From positions 203,500 to 267,499 of the forward strand of contig NZ_JAJAEL010000039.1 in the NCBI RefSeq assembly GCF_020447205.1: 64,000 bases of DNA. Direction: 5' to 3'. This DNA is from Thalassolituus alkanivorans. Lineage in GTDB: Bacteria > Pseudomonadota > Gammaproteobacteria > Pseudomonadales > Oceanobacteraceae. Made by a program: the position numbers and the translations under genes. Each line of letters opens with the position of its first letter. The stretch's first letter is position 1. Below, piece by piece: positions 63,289 through 64,000 of the stretch. The notes below the pieces were generated by a model. It worked only from the letters and a program-made list of their open reading frames with translations, did no database searches and was not told where the DNA came from.

Positions 63289-64000
63289 TGCCCGGCGCGG
63301 CAATACGTTTGCAAGGGCCACGCCTGGCCCTGTTGCAGTCTGCGGCGTTGCGTCAGGCGCTGTTAATTTTTACCGCCGCCGGGTTACTGGTTTTGCTGAT
63401 TTTATTATCGCTGCGTACCGGCCCGGTAGAATTAACCAATGCCCAGGTGCTGCAGTCGTTATGGAATGCCATCACCTTTGCCGACATTCAGGGGCAGAGC
63501 GACTGGGTGGTGCGTGAATTACGCCTGCCGCGCACTCTTCTGGCGGTGCTTATCGGTGCGGGTCTGGCGGCGGCCGGAGCGGTTACTCAGGGAGTTTTCC
63601 GTAATCCGCTGGCCGACCCCGGATTAATCGGTGTTGCCAGTGGCGCGGCACTGGCGGCGGTTGCCGTTATTGTTTTAAAAGATTCTCTGCTGGCGTTCTG
63701 GGTCGTGGTTATGGGGCCTCTGGCCTTACCGATTGCTGCATTTCTCGGCGGTCTGGCAGTTACTCTGGTGATTTACCGTTTAGGTACCCGTAATGGTCAG
63801 ACGCAGGTAGCAACGCTGCTATTGGCAGGCGTGGCCATTAACGTATTAACCGGAGCATTAACCGGCATTCTTACCTACATGGCCGACGATCAGGCATTGC
63901 GTTCTATGACGTTCTGGTCAATGGGGAGTCTGGCTCACGGTCGCTGGCCGGAAATTGCGGCCCTCAGTGTCTGTATTATTTTGCCTTTATGTTTTCTGCC
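63288..64000 (+). CDS. hmuU: Haem ABC transporter permease HmuU, 5' part
   Basis: A FecCD-type permease cut by the window end (237 complete codons). Hydrophobic segments start near residue 25, and motifs RELRLPRTLLAVLIGAGLAA and GVFRNPLADPGLIGVASGAA are family signatures. The ATG at 63288 shares one base with the hmuT stop. An ATPase gene (hmuV) is expected beyond the window. Confidence 0.93.
   Translation, partial: MPGAAIRLQGPRLALLQSAALRQALLIFTAAGLLVLLILLSLRTGPVELTNAQVLQSLWNAITFADIQGQSDWVVRELRLPRTLLAVLIGAGLAAAGAVTQGVFRNPLADPGLIGVASGAALAAVAVIVLKDSLLAFWVVVMGPLALPIAAFLGGLAVTLVIYRLGTRNGQTQVATLLLAGVAINVLTGALTGILTYMADDQALRSMTFWSMGSLAHGRWPEIAALSVCIILPLCFL

Overview
The window is a chromosomal segment of a marine-type gammaproteobacterium. 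The S10-spc-alpha ribosomal gene order, the CydX-type cytochrome bd operon, the LipA/LifO lipase pair, the FagA-like Fur target and the GlyGly-CTERM nuclease together suggest an Oceanospirillales/Pseudomonadales relative (Thalassolituus or Oceanobacter-like); this placement is inference, not a database result. I saw no rRNA, tRNA, CRISPR array, insertion sequence or prophage.

Layout. 1-14.6 kb: 3' end of tuf, then the S10, spc and alpha operons (rpsJ to rplQ, with secY, rpmJ and rpoA), all rightward, closed by a bidirectional terminator. 14.6-19.4 kb (leftward): a family IV esterase and a four-gene TRAP transporter operon that includes a TatT-type lipoprotein. 19.5-24.9 kb (leftward): a 1257-residue PilZ-DUF1631-GGDEF-EAL protein whose two enzymatic domains look dead, and a sigma-54 activator with a cysteine-rich PAS domain. 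25.0-30.1 kb (rightward): a near-consensus sigma-54 promoter followed by cydP-cydA-cydB-cydX-ybgE, then a rhodanese, a c-type haem (DUF3365) protein and an OsmC-family protein. 30.2-45.2 kb: a potassium channel, DksA-like protein, HD-GYP-like protein, CBS protein, ComFB-like protein, an OmpR-family two-component system with a 23-bp palindrome in front and a small exported protein behind, a nitronate monooxygenase, a diguanylate cyclase, lipase and its foldase, an inositol phosphatase-family protein, a GGDEF-EAL protein and a TesA-type hydrolase. 45.2-57.8 kb: a YbbA/YbbP-type ABC system, a COG0523 GTPase with a Zur-like site, a periplasmic solute-binding protein, a large secreted nuclease, a stand-alone CZB protein, a FagA-like protein behind a Fur box, a lipid kinase, a TPR protein and two small hypotheticals. 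57.9-64.0 kb: a haem uptake operon behind a Fur-like box (TonB receptor, HmuY-like lipoprotein, HmuS, HmuT, start of HmuU), cut by the window end.

Themes. Metal homeostasis recurs (Fur boxes at 54.29 and 57.88 kb, Zur-like box at 48.49 kb, CZB zinc sensor fold, haem operon). Cyclic-dinucleotide signalling proteins are scattered through 19-54 kb (PilZ, two intact GGDEF proteins, one intact EAL, HD-GYP-like, ComFB). The most attractive candidate for an undescribed control circuit is the divergent pair formed by the Cys-rich PAS/sigma-54 activator and the sigma-54 promoter of the extended cytochrome bd operon, which carries sulfur and redox genes at its end.
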